Positions 8,672 through 16,893 of a stretch of DNA of 64,000 nucleotides are shown here, in pieces (within the stretch, counting starts at the first letter, position 1; each line of letters starts with the position of its first letter). This DNA is from Bacteroidota bacterium (GTDB lineage: Bacteria; Bacteroidota; Bacteroidia; Chitinophagales; LD1): positions 1-64,000 of the forward strand of contig JAFDYQ010000019.1 in assembly GCA_018267365.1 (NCBI GenBank). The letters are read 5' to 3'. Under the pieces are notes generated by a model, which worked only from the letters and a program-made list of their open reading frames with translations, was not told the DNA's origin and searched no databases. A program made the translations under genes and the position numbers.

Positions 8672-9235
8672 ATGTACCAGCTCAAAATCATCACCACTAC
8701 CACCCGCCCGGGCCGCAAAGGACCCGCCCTCGCTGCCTGGATAGCCGATATAGCCCGGCAATATCCCGACTATCAGACCGAGGTCATAGACCTGGGGGAG
8801 CTAAAGCTACCTCTCATGGACGAGGCTGAGCATCCGCGCTTCCGCAAATACCACCATGAACACACCAAAAAATGGAGCGCAACCATAGACGGTACGGATG
8901 CCTTTATCTTTGTGACAGCGGAGTATAACTACTCTATGACCGCTCCGGTCAAGAATGCGATAGACTACCTCTTTCACGAGTGGGCGGACAAGCCGGCTGC
9001 CTTTGTGAGCTATGGCGGAGCCTCGGGTGGCACCCGCGCCGTACAGATGCTCAAGCAGGTACTCACCACGCTCAAAGTGGTGCCTGTCACAGAGGCTGTA
9101 GTATTACCTTTCTTTACAAAGATGTTTAACGACGAGGGATCGTTTGTGTCTAATGATGGTATAGACCAGTCGGCTCATGTCATGATGAAGGAACTGCTCC
9201 GCTGGACGCACATGCTGAGAGCCAAGAGGGTATGA
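8672..9235 (+). CDS. NADPH-dependent FMN reductase family oxidoreductase
   Basis: A 187-residue flavodoxin-fold protein of the azoreductase/chromate-reductase type. It shows the N-terminal phosphate-binding stretch TTTTRPGRKGPALAAWI, the hallmark TAEYNYSMTAPVKNAIDYL, and SYGGASGGTRAVQML. It reduces FMN, quinones or xenobiotics with NAD(P)H; the physiological substrate cannot be read from sequence. It is monocistronic, 93 bases after the methyltransferase gene. Confidence 0.92.
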   Translation: MYQLKIITTTTRPGRKGPALAAWIADIARQYPDYQTEVIDLGELKLPLMDEAEHPRFRKYHHEHTKKWSATIDGTDAFIFVTAEYNYSMTAPVKNAIDYLFHEWADKPAAFVSYGGASGGTRAVQMLKQVLTTLKVVPVTEAVVLPFFTKMFNDEGSFVSNDGIDQSAHVMMKELLRWTHMLRAKRV

Positions 9236-9420
9236 TCTTGGTTAGTAATGTTTATCTGCATCAAGGTACCTCTGTGGTTATACGTATTTCGTTTAGCGTT
9301 TTTGCACTTTGGCGGTAAAACGATTTAATCTACCACTGGTAGGTAAATTTGTGCATCCAAAAGCTAGGTTAGTACGCGGTGAATACACTACTTTAGGTCT
9401 ACACAAAAACCAAAGTACAA

Positions 9421-10593
9421 ATGTCACCGTTTACAGAGAGCCATCAGTTGCTGCGCCAGTCATTCCGCCAGTTTGTAGACAAAGAGATCATCCCAAACGT
9501 CAAGTACTGGGAGGAGAATAAAATATGCGAGCGCGAGGTCTTTACCAAGATGGGCCAGCAGGGCTTCTTTGGGGTGAGCTTCCCAGAGGCATATGGTGGC
9601 AGCGGTATGGATATGTGGTCTGCTGTGGTGATCAGCGAGGAGCTGACCCGTGCCAATATAGGTGGCCTGGCCATGTCGCTCTATGCGCACTGCTACCTGC
9701 CACTGCCGGTGATCAATGCCCTCGGCACAGAGGAGCAGAAGCAAAACTACCTCGTACCCGCTCTCAAGGGTGAGAAGATAGCTGCCCTCGGCATCACTGA
9801 GCCGGGTGCCGGCTCTGATGTAGGTGGTATCAAGACTACTGCAGAAGATAAAGGCGACTACTTTGTGGTCAATGGCTCTAAGATGTTTATCACCAATGGT
9901 ACGATGGCAGACTTCATCGTGCTGGCCGTGCGGACGGGAGAGGGGCACGCGCTTTCGCTGCTGCTATTTGATACCAAGACCACCGGCTTCTCTGCCGTAC
10001 CGGTACACAATAAGCTCGGCATGCACAGCTCTGACACAGGGCAGCTCTTCTTTGAGAACTGTGTGGTGCCTAAGAGCGCACTGTTGGGAGAGAAAGACTT
10101 CGGCTTCTACTATATCATGAGCAACTTCCAGGAGGAGCGCCTCATAGCTTCTGTCACAGGTACAGCGTCTGCAGAGAATGCACTGGAGAAAGCCAAGCAA
10201 TACATGAAAGAGCGTGAGGCATTTGGCAGGCCGATAGCTAAGTTTCAGGTGCTGCGCCATAAGATAGCTCAGATGGCTATCAAGGTAGAGGCCTGCCGCT
10301 CTCTCTCATACCGCGCCGTAGGCGAGTACATAGAGAAAGGCCCGGCAGCCTACTACATCGTATCAGTAGCTAAAGCTTATGTCTGCGAGGAAGCCTTCAA
10401 TGTGGCCAACGAAGCCCTGCAGATACACGGCGGCTGGGGGTATATGGAGGACTATGGTATCGCGCGTTCCTTCCGTGATCTGAGGCTCCTGACCGTAGGG
10501 GCAGGCACCACTGAGATCATGCACGAGATCATCTCAAAGATAGAGATGGACGAGGTGCGCCATGAGAAGGTGCAGATCAAGGCGCGGGTGTGA
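9421..10593 (+). CDS. acyl-CoA dehydrogenase, catalytic base in the IVD/LCAD position
   Basis: A 390-residue flavoprotein that oxidises acyl-CoA to trans-2-enoyl-CoA. Signatures: GITEPGAGSDVGGIKTTA (FAD/substrate loop), FVVNGSKMFITNG, REAFGRPIAKFQVLRHKIAQM, LQIHGGWGYMEDY. At the site where most family members have the catalytic Glu (YEGTxE) this protein reads TVGAGTTEIM, as in isovaleryl-CoA dehydrogenase. A candidate base is Glu239 in NFQEERLIA, matching the IVD/LCAD location on the preceding helix. Substrate is therefore more likely branched or long-chain acyl-CoA, but that is inference. No other beta-oxidation gene is adjacent. Confidence 0.93.
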   Translation: MSPFTESHQLLRQSFRQFVDKEIIPNVKYWEENKICEREVFTKMGQQGFFGVSFPEAYGGSGMDMWSAVVISEELTRANIGGLAMSLYAHCYLPLPVINALGTEEQKQNYLVPALKGEKIAALGITEPGAGSDVGGIKTTAEDKGDYFVVNGSKMFITNGTMADFIVLAVRTGEGHALSLLLFDTKTTGFSAVPVHNKLGMHSSDTGQLFFENCVVPKSALLGEKDFGFYYIMSNFQEERLIASVTGTASAENALEKAKQYMKEREAFGRPIAKFQVLRHKIAQMAIKVEACRSLSYRAVGEYIEKGPAAYYIVSVAKAYVCEEAFNVANEALQIHGGWGYMEDYGIARSFRDLRLLTVGAGTTEIMHEIISKIEMDEVRHEKVQIKARV

Positions 10594-10618
10594 TGCCTCG
10601 CTGTAGGCAGGTGACGCC

Positions 10619-10927
10619 TTACTTATAATCAATATGCTTCAACCATAGCCTGGAGACCACCTCCGGTTTCCCGTCTTTAATATACACTTTATCACCGTTC
10701 TTTACATTCAGCGGGCCTGTGGGTGTCGAGATCACAGCATTGGAGCAGCCCTTGATCGTTACCGGCCCGGTACGGTTGTGATGAAGTGTGATCGTAGATG
10801 TTTTGCCGCAGGCTGTGACAGTATAGGTATGGTTGGTAGAGTCATCGTTGTACACCTTCAGGTGAGTCTGGGCAGTGGCGGCTGCCGATATGCCGACTAT
10901 TATGAGTAAGAGAAATAAACTTTTCAT
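10619..10927 (-). CDS. small secreted protein, paralogue of the 94-residue protein at 11895
   Basis: A 102-residue protein with signal peptide MKSLFLLLIIVGISAAATAQ. The mature part consists of short beta-strand-like segments and has two conserved cysteines (VTACGK, IKGCSN). Aligned to the protein at 11895-12179 it shares YN-DS-, CG-, HNRT/HSRT, GCS-A-ISTP-G and NGDKVYIK/DGDKIHIK: clear paralogues. The two Cys could form a disulfide. Function unknown. It ends 26 bases beyond the convergent acyl-CoA dehydrogenase stop. Confidence 0.8.
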   Translation of the reverse strand: MKSLFLLLIIVGISAAATAQTHLKVYNDDSTNHTYTVTACGKTSTITLHHNRTGPVTIKGCSNAVISTPTGPLNVKNGDKVYIKDGKPEVVSRLWLKHIDYK

Positions 10928-11136
10928 GTGCAGACTTTATGGTTGGGTATCATTTATCATGCCATGCCCTGACTAAAAGTTGTACTATCTACCATCATAA
11001 AAGATCCGATAAAATCAAAGCGCAGGACTTTAATGTGTGTGTGAATGAGTTAGTTAGGTGAATATGCCGCGCTTTGGCACGATGGTTGGGTTACTTAGGG
11101 CGTATCATTATTTTCTAAGTAAAAAATAGAAACGCA

Positions 11137-11733
11137 ATGAAAAGTCTCAAGATGAAATCCGCTGTGCTCGCTACGATATTTGCCGGTGCAGTGGTGATCG
11201 GTAGCATCACACCAGCTATGGCAGGTGCCCCGGTCCTGACAGTAGAGAAAACGGCTATCAATAAAGACCTTGCGCATGTGAGCGCCACCAGGGCACGCGT
11301 AAATACGCTACAGTCCCAGCTCAAAGGCGACCGCAAAGCTGGCCTCAATACAGTAGCACTGCAAAAAGAATTGAGCAAGGCGAAGGCCGACCATAAACAC
11401 GCCAAGGCGTATCTCCGTGCAGATAAACATGACCTGGTAATGGACCATCAGGCATACATCAAGGAGAAGAGATCTGCACTGCGAGAAGATCGGTATGCAC
11501 TTGCCAAAACCAGGTTTGACGTAAAGCGTAGCCCATCTCAGAAAAGCGCAGAGATCATGAATAAGCGCATGGAGATAAACGATGATAAGTCAGCACTAAT
11601 ACAGGCCAAAACAACACGTAACAATGACCTGCTGGCTGCCAATGAAAAGATAGAAAAGGCACAAGGCCAGAATGTAGCCGCGCTCAAAATAGAAAATGCC
11701 GGAGCGAAGCTGCAAAACCTCGCGATGAAGTAG
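11137..11733 (+). CDS. secreted Lys/Ala-rich helical (coiled-coil) protein
   Basis: A 198-residue protein with signal peptide ending TPAMAG. The rest is almost entirely predicted helix, rich in Ala, Lys, Asp and Arg with heptad-like spacing (LQSQLKGDRKAGLNTVALQKEL, KADHKHAKAYLRADKHDL). No cysteine and no catalytic motif. Probably a periplasmic or extracellular helical protein; family not recognised. It lies between the two paralogous small secreted-protein genes on the opposite strand and has its own terminator. Confidence 0.75.
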   Translation: MKSLKMKSAVLATIFAGAVVIGSITPAMAGAPVLTVEKTAINKDLAHVSATRARVNTLQSQLKGDRKAGLNTVALQKELSKAKADHKHAKAYLRADKHDLVMDHQAYIKEKRSALREDRYALAKTRFDVKRSPSQKSAEIMNKRMEINDDKSALIQAKTTRNNDLLAANEKIEKAQGQNVAALKIENAGAKLQNLAMK

Positions 11734-11754
11734 TCAAGGTAAAACTTGATAGGA

Positions 11755-11788
11755 AGAAGGGCTCCACGTAAGGAGTCCTTCTTTTATT
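11755..11788 (+). terminator. terminator of the secreted helical protein gene
   Basis: AGAAGGGCTCC-ACGTAA-GGAGTCCTTCT then TTTATTT. The stem is 11 bp with one mismatch, beginning 21 bases after the stop. Confidence 0.85.
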
Positions 11789-11843
11789 TGCTACTGTGTA
11801 GTTTTCTGTCCCTCGACACTATGCGTCCCTCGCCCCTCGTACT

Positions 11844-11875
11844 AAAAACAACAAAGCCCCCTTTCGGGAGCTTTG
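11844..11875 (-). terminator. terminator of the 94-residue secreted protein gene
   Basis: Minus strand CAAAGCTCCCGAAAGGGGGCTTTG forms a GAAA-type capped stem followed by TTGTTTTT. It lies 20 bases past the stop at 11895. Confidence 0.8.
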
Positions 11876-11894
11876 CAGATGCCTTTGGGGCACA

Positions 11895-12179
11895 TTAGAG
11901 GCTGCTTACGACCTCTACCTTGCCACCCTTGATATGGATCTTATCTCCGTCCTTTACCTTGATATCGCCGTTAGGCGTGCTGATCGTGGCATCACTACAT
12001 CCCTGAATAGTGAGGGTGGCAGTACGGCTGTGCTCAAAGGTCACTTCTTTGTTATTGCCGCAGGTCACGGCTTTGAACGTATAGTCTTTAGAGTCTTCAT
12101 TATAATAGCGCAGAGTAGTACCGGCAAAAGAAGCTACTGCGATACCGGCAGCAGCCAGAGTGAGGATCAGTTTTTTCAT
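11895..12179 (-). CDS. small secreted protein, paralogue of the 102-residue protein at 10619
   Basis: Ninety-four residues: signal peptide MKKLILTLAAAGIAVASFAG, then a beta-rich mature part with two cysteines (VTCGNN, IQGCSD) placed as in its paralogue about 1 kb away. ISTPNGDIKVKDGDKIHIK is the most conserved block. No known domain recognised. It has a complete promoter and a terminator, so it is a single-gene unit. The two copies probably arose by local duplication followed by insertion or inversion of the helical-protein gene between them. Confidence 0.85.
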   Translation of the reverse strand: MKKLILTLAAAGIAVASFAGTTLRYYNEDSKDYTFKAVTCGNNKEVTFEHSRTATLTIQGCSDATISTPNGDIKVKDGDKIHIKGGKVEVVSSL

Positions 12180-12213
12180 GTCAGGAATGATTTAATGAGT
12201 GATTTAATGACCG

Positions 12214-12244
12214 CAAAGGTAAGAGCAGTGACTGTGGGGCGCAA
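12214..12244 (-). promoter_or_regulatory. promoter of the 94-residue secreted protein gene
   Basis: Minus strand TTG (12242-12244), 20-base spacer, TACCTTTG (12214-12221), a full -7 match. The 5' leader would be about 30 bases. Confidence 0.75.
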
Positions 12245-12464
12245 TCACAAAATCAAACAGAAATCGGAACTTTGAATGCAATGTCTTTACCGCAAAAGCG
12301 CGAAAACGCAAAAGAAGTAAAGCGTATCCTCCGCGTCTTTGCAATCATAAATCATACATCATCAATCACCATTCGCCTCAGGGTACATATTCTCAGCCTC
12401 AGTAGATACTCCTTGGCTCTTTGCTTTTTGTGTAGTAATCTTGCACCCGCAAACTGTCGGTATC

Positions 12465-13232
12465 GTGAATAAAAGTAATCTCAGCATTGTAGCACTGCTA
12501 CTGGTGATCGGGGCACCGGTTTTTTTCTTTCTGGTGTTTCACCCGCTGAGCCAGATACCACGCCCGCTGTCTCCCAGGCATTATTACCCCACGGGTGCCA
12601 TAGAGCGCAGGGATGATGGCGGCGAGGCCTGGATAGACTCTCAGTACCAGACCATAGCCAATGACACCTTTACTACCCAGACGGGAGACCAGATGGTGCT
12701 GGATAGCCTGCGCGGCAATATCTATGTGGCAGACTTCTTTTTTGCTACTTGTCCCGGCATCTGCCCTACGCTGACCCGCCACCTGGATACCGTGCAGAAG
12801 TACTTTATCAAGGATGAGAATTTTCGCCTGGTTTCCTTTACGGTAGATCCTGATAAGGACTCTGTACCGGCGCTACGCGAATATGCCAGGAATCATGGCG
12901 CTGTGACCGGCCGCTGGTACCTGCTGCGGGCGCCCAAGGCCAAAACGTTTAAACTGGCCAACGAAAGCTTTCATATCATAGCCAAGGAAGATGAAGACGG
13001 CGGCCCGGATGCGCTGGTACATAGTGAGAAGCTGGTACTGGTAGACTACAACGGTGTGATACGCGGCTACTATGATGGTACGGACAGCGCCAGTGTCAAT
13101 AGGCTGATGGCAGATATCGTGCTGGTACTGCGCGAGACAGAGCGCACTTACAGCTTCCGCAAGAACCCGCACGAGGAAAATCTGTTCAGGAAAATAAAGA
13201 AGTGGTTTAAAGGAGATAAAAAGCAAGCATGA
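12465..13232 (+). CDS. SCO1/SenC family copper chaperone-like protein
   Basis: About 255 residues with an uncleaved N-terminal membrane anchor (LSIVALLLVIGAPVFFFLVF) and a thioredoxin-fold domain outside. The copper site is intact: FFATCPGICP (CxxxC) and the distal histidine in LVHSEKLVL. SCO proteins deliver copper to the CuA centre of cytochrome c oxidase. The gene overlaps the following DUF420 gene by 4 bases (ATGA), a family linked to cytochrome oxidase assembly, which supports that role. I prefer the GTG at 12465; a TTG at 12441 is possible but overlaps a promoter-like TAATCTTG. Confidence 0.9.
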   Translation: MNKSNLSIVALLLVIGAPVFFFLVFHPLSQIPRPLSPRHYYPTGAIERRDDGGEAWIDSQYQTIANDTFTTQTGDQMVLDSLRGNIYVADFFFATCPGICPTLTRHLDTVQKYFIKDENFRLVSFTVDPDKDSVPALREYARNHGAVTGRWYLLRAPKAKTFKLANESFHIIAKEDEDGGPDALVHSEKLVLVDYNGVIRGYYDGTDSASVNRLMADIVLVLRETERTYSFRKNPHEENLFRKIKKWFKGDKKQA

Positions 13233-13792
13233 TAAAGGCAGTACTACAGAGGAACGACAAAATGGCCTACGGCCTCATAGCTGTACTTTCAGTGGTAGTC
13301 TTTATGCTGGTGGTGCTGATAGGCAAGTTTAAGATCTATACTTTATTTCCGGGTATTCAGCTCGGATTTGACCCGCATATCTTTGCCAAGATCAATGCCG
13401 GTCTCAACTCTCTGGTGTCGGTCCTGCTCATCCTGGGCCTGCTGCTGGTGAAGCAAAAAAAATATGAAGCGCACCGTACTGTGATGATAGTGGCCTTTGT
13501 GGCGTCGGCCATTTTCCTTCTTTCCTATGTAGCGCATCACTTCACTACCTACGATACGCACTTTGGTGGCCTGGGTGCTATCCGCTGGTTTTACTATCCA
13601 CTGCTGATCACGCATATCATTCTGGCAGCTACGGTGTTGCCATTTATTCTCATGGCTATGTACCGTGGCCTCACAGCAGACTGGCGCGAGCACAAAAAAA
13701 TAGTGCGTGTGACCTATCCTATCTGGCTCTATGTCAGTATCAGCGGGGTCATCGTATATCTGCTGATCGCGCCATACTACCAGCCCATGTAG
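13229..13792 (+). CDS. DUF420 (CtaM-like) membrane protein
   Basis: A 187-residue protein with about five membrane helices, including YGLIAVLSVVVFMLVVLIG, NSLVSVLLILGLLLV, VMIVAFVASAIFLLSYVAHH and ISGVIVYLLIA. Intramembrane histidines (AHH, ITH) and the HRTVM stretch fit DUF420. Members are associated with haem-copper oxidase assembly (CtaM in Bacillus/Staphylococcus). Translation is likely coupled to the SCO gene through the ATGA overlap. Confidence 0.9.
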   Translation: MIKAVLQRNDKMAYGLIAVLSVVVFMLVVLIGKFKIYTLFPGIQLGFDPHIFAKINAGLNSLVSVLLILGLLLVKQKKYEAHRTVMIVAFVASAIFLLSYVAHHFTTYDTHFGGLGAIRWFYYPLLITHIILAATVLPFILMAMYRGLTADWREHKKIVRVTYPIWLYVSISGVIVYLLIAPYYQPM

Positions 13793-13827
13793 ATCTGATC
13801 TGGTCCGCTGTTTGTATATTGAGTCTT

Positions 13828-14280
13828 ATGATATATATCCTCCCTGGTACCTGGCATCTGCATTATTCCACCTTTCCTATGTGGCAAAGGAAGGGTATGC
13901 ACAGTGTGACTTTCAATTACGGTATAATAGACCGCCAGGGTATAGCAGCGCTGCTAGATGAGGTGCGGTATCAGAAGCACGATCGCTATAAATGCATAAC
14001 CGGCTATGACTATCCTGATCATAACGACCATCACGGTTTCATCTGGCGGGGTAAAGGTTTTCTAAGTTTATTTAAAAGCAAATGGCGTGTAGAGTGGATG
14101 AGCGAAGATCAAATGGCGATGGTCATATCATTTGAGAAAACCATAATGACTCCTTCGGGCATTGATATACTGACCAAAGATGGAGCAGATGCCTCACAGC
14201 TACTTATAGCCAGGGAAATAGGAGGTCAGAGAGGCCTGCTGAAAGGGATCAATGATCCTCTGCTGCCGGTAAGTATATGA
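13828..14280 (+). CDS. hypothetical protein with lipocalin-like opening
   Basis: A 150-residue soluble protein. It opens with LPGTWHLHYSTFPMWQRKG and later has DHHGFIWRGKGFLSLFKSKWRVEW and MVISFEKTIMTPSGIDIL. The GTW-(~30)-alternating strand pattern resembles lipocalin-like intracellular beta-barrels, but I cannot name a family. The ATG at 13828 was chosen over a TTG at 13819. It follows DUF420 by 35 bases on the same strand and may be co-transcribed, though nothing ties it to oxidase assembly. Composition is slightly more AT-rich than its neighbours. Confidence 0.65.
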   Translation: MIYILPGTWHLHYSTFPMWQRKGMHSVTFNYGIIDRQGIAALLDEVRYQKHDRYKCITGYDYPDHNDHHGFIWRGKGFLSLFKSKWRVEWMSEDQMAMVISFEKTIMTPSGIDILTKDGADASQLLIAREIGGQRGLLKGINDPLLPVSI

Positions 14281-14307
14281 TGGCAAGGGGCATAGCCGGA
14301 TACAGGG

Positions 14308-15330
14308 TCAGAATAGAGAATTAATACTACCGGGAGGTACTTTACCTATATGCTTGTAGGCTAGTTCTGTGGCTTCACGGCCCCGCGGCGTGCGCTTGAG
14401 GAAACCGAGCATGATCAGGTATGGCTCGTAGACTTCCTCTATAGTGCCGCTTTCTTCTCCCACTGCTGTGGCTATCGTATTGATCCCTACAGGGCCGCCT
14501 TTAAATTTCTCAATAATAGTAGCCACAATACGATTGTCCATCTCATCCAGGCCTATAGGATCCACATTCAGAGCGCTGAGAGCGTGGCGGGCTATGTCGA
14601 TAGTAATGGTTCCGTCGCCCTTTATCTGGGCGAAATCACGCACACGGCGCAGGAGTAGATTTGCTATACGGGGAGTACCGCGGCTGCGGCGCGCTATCTC
14701 GAGCGCTGCCTGGTCCTCAATGGGTGCCTCCAGGATATCTGCCGAGCGACGGATAATACCAGAGAGCACCTCGGGACCGTAGTACTCCAGCCGGCAGGTG
14801 ATGCCAAAGCGGGAGCGGAGCGGAGCCGTGAGCAGTCCCGATCTGGTGGTAGCACCCACCAGGGTGAAAGGATTCAGGCTTATCTGTATAGAGCGGGCAT
14901 TGGGCCCGGTATCTATCATGATATCTATTTTGTAGTCCTCCATGGCGCTATAGAGGTACTCCTCTATGACCGGAGAGAGGCGGTGTATCTCATCTATGAA
15001 GAGGACGTCATTCGGTTCCAGATTGGTGAGGAGTCCGGCCAGGTCGCCGGGTTTCTCGAGCACCGGGCCCGAGGTGATCTTCATATTTACGCCCATCTCA
15101 TTGGCCACTATGTGCGAGAGGGTAGTCTTGCCCAGGCCCGGGGGGCCGTGCAGCAGCACATGGTCCAGCGCCTCACCACGGCGCTTGGCAGCCTCTATGA
15201 AGACAAACAAATTATCAATGATCTGTGGCTGCCCCTGAAAGTCGCTGATGCTTCTGGGCCTGAGCGCTTTCTCTACCTCAGAGTCTTCTGATGAAAAATG
15301 TTCCTTATCGGGATCGAGATTGGGATTCAC
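14308..15330 (-). CDS. ruvB: Holliday junction branch-migration ATPase RuvB
   Basis: A 340-residue AAA+ helicase of standard length. RuvB hexamers drive RuvA-bound Holliday junctions. Seen: [15 protein letters not shown] (N-terminal RuvB signature), Walker [10 protein letters not shown], Walker [10 protein letters not shown], sensor [19 protein letters not shown] with the arginine finger, and the winged-helix end [22 protein letters not shown]. The start is GTG at 15328-15330. It points toward 13828-14280 (convergent) and lies 80 bases after the lipoprotein gene on the same strand; no terminator is obvious between them. Confidence 0.98.
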   Translation of the reverse strand: MNPNLDPDKEHFSSEDSEVEKALRPRSISDFQGQPQIIDNLFVFIEAAKRRGEALDHVLLHGPPGLGKTTLSHIVANEMGVNMKITSGPVLEKPGDLAGLLTNLEPNDVLFIDEIHRLSPVIEEYLYSAMEDYKIDIMIDTGPNARSIQISLNPFTLVGATTRSGLLTAPLRSRFGITCRLEYYGPEVLSGIIRRSADILEAPIEDQAALEIARRSRGTPRIANLLLRRVRDFAQIKGDGTITIDIARHALSALNVDPIGLDEMDNRIVATIIEKFKGGPVGINTIATAVGEESGTIEEVYEPYLIMLGFLKRTPRGREATELAYKHIGKVPPGSINSLF

Positions 15331-15410
15331 ACTGTGAAAATAGCAAAAGCCTGATAGGTTGGTCCTATTTGTGGATAGAATAGGGCCGTCTGCGGTGACC
15401 CAATAGTTTC

Positions 15411-16151
15411 TTAATGCTCAGCAGATAACCCGCCGGTCACCGTGATATACTGACCTGATGTAGATTTAAACCTGGCGCTGCACAATGCCATAGTGATATC
15501 TATTGAGTTTGACGTCAGGTATATCTTACCGCTCACGGAGTGGTAGTCCCCATAGCTGATGTAGCATGCGCCAGAACTAAACGTACCTGTAGAATCGAGA
15601 TCCAATTGGCTCGGTGTATAGATGCTACCGGATGTGTTTTGTATGTATACGTATATTGGAAGGCCAGTTGTGTTAGATGTATTAGAGTATCTCTGGCAGT
15701 TGTACCCCGATAGCGTGGAAGACCAAAAGTATGGGTCATTGTAAAAATAGTCGCTGCCGTATGCTGTAGAGGTGAGCTGATCATAGTTGCCCGCATTACA
15801 TGGTACGGTCAGATACGACGTGACTTGAAATGTAGCCGGATCGCTTTCGCAGTTAGTTGTCACGGCTTTGACAGAATAGCTGCCGTATATAGAACTGCTA
15901 CCAGAATAATATTCTACTGATAATGCCGGGCCCGTATAGGTGGTATTATCCGGTCGTGTCCAGACGAGTGTCACACCCGGATCCGCATTAGCATATACTA
16001 TGGTGCTACCACCCTGAGGCACTACTACCGGACCAGCTACTATAGGTGTGGTAGGCTTTACGCCGGTGCATGGCAGTTTTTCTTCAGTGACTTTGGCGCA
16101 TCCTCCCAGTATGATCGCTACTGACAGCAGGCTTATGATTATCTTTTTCAT
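15411..16151 (-). CDS. hypothetical lipoprotein, 246 residues
   Basis: Lipobox LGGC at Cys18 after [14 protein letters not shown]. The mature part starts with an Ig/PKD-like segment ([40 protein letters not shown]) and continues as a Ser/Thr/Tyr/Asn-rich beta domain with several cysteines. No catalytic signature. The gene begins 26 bases after the upstream beta-barrel-like gene and is probably in one transcript with it and the M48 protease. Likely cell-surface; function unknown. Confidence 0.75.
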   Translation of the reverse strand: MKKIIISLLSVAIILGGCAKVTEEKLPCTGVKPTTPIVAGPVVVPQGGSTIVYANADPGVTLVWTRPDNTTYTGPALSVEYYSGSSSIYGSYSVKAVTTNCESDPATFQVTSYLTVPCNAGNYDQLTSTAYGSDYFYNDPYFWSSTLSGYNCQRYSNTSNTTGLPIYVYIQNTSGSIYTPSQLDLDSTGTFSSGACYISYGDYHSVSGKIYLTSNSIDITMALCSARFKSTSGQYITVTGGLSAEH

Positions 16152-16176
16152 TTTCTTTTGGCGTTGATATTAAGGA

Positions 16177-16893
16177 TCAGAAAAGAAGCGCTCCGATACC
16201 TATCTTGATCTGGAGGAGGTTAGACAGCATCGCATCTATAGAGTTCAAGTGCTTATAGGGAGCATCTGAAACTTTTGGGGCGCTCAGGGTGCTGCCTGAC
16301 ATAGCTGCACGGATGCCTGAGCTGAGAGGTACATTCACATCACCTTCTATCGTGAGCAGCAGCCTGTTTGCCAGGATGATATTGCGGCCCATGCCAAAAC
16401 GGAATGACACATCATGCGATACTACTTTAAAGTTTCTCTGGTAGCTGCTGTAATCTACCTCCTGCTCGGTCCGCACGCGATCGGTCGTCATCTGGTAGTT
16501 TAGCCCCAGTATGATGTACCTGCCCACCGGCGCTATGAAGCCCTTCTTTTCTCTGAAGAACTTGACATATGCTCCTATGGAGTTCATGGAGATCTGACGA
16601 TAGGGGACGTAGATAGAGCTGGCGGAGTAAAAGTCGGTGATATACCTGTTCACATTAGATGAGAAATCGAGCCGGGTGTACTGCAGGCCTACAGCATGCC
16701 TGCGTGTGACGACGTAGTCTGCCTGCACATTGTGGTAGAGGTACGGGCGGTGTGTGCCGTGAAAGTCATTCCACTGCGGGCTGATGCCCCCCTGATACTG
16801 CAGTGAGCACTTCAGGCCCATGTATCCGGGTACCTGGGCATAGCCCGTGGCACAGAGCAGTACTATGGCGATGGAGGATAGTAGTTTTCTCAT
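16177..16893 (-). CDS. outer-membrane beta-barrel-like protein, 238 residues
   Basis: Signal peptide MRKLLSSIAIVLLCATGYAQ, then alternating amphipathic strands: HNVQADYVVTRRHAVGLQYTRLDF, YIILGLNYQM, VSFRFGMGRNIIL, LLTIEGDVNVPL, ending LQIKIGIGALLF, a hydrophobic C-terminal strand with terminal Phe typical of barrels. Its ATG overlaps the stop of the M48 protease gene (ATGA), so expression is coupled. A sensory, transport or structural role cannot be distinguished. Confidence 0.75.
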   Translation of the reverse strand: MRKLLSSIAIVLLCATGYAQVPGYMGLKCSLQYQGGISPQWNDFHGTHRPYLYHNVQADYVVTRRHAVGLQYTRLDFSSNVNRYITDFYSASSIYVPYRQISMNSIGAYVKFFREKKGFIAPVGRYIILGLNYQMTTDRVRTEQEVDYSSYQRNFKVVSHDVSFRFGMGRNIILANRLLLTIEGDVNVPLSSGIRAAMSGSTLSAPKVSDAPYKHLNSIDAMLSNLLQIKIGIGALLF

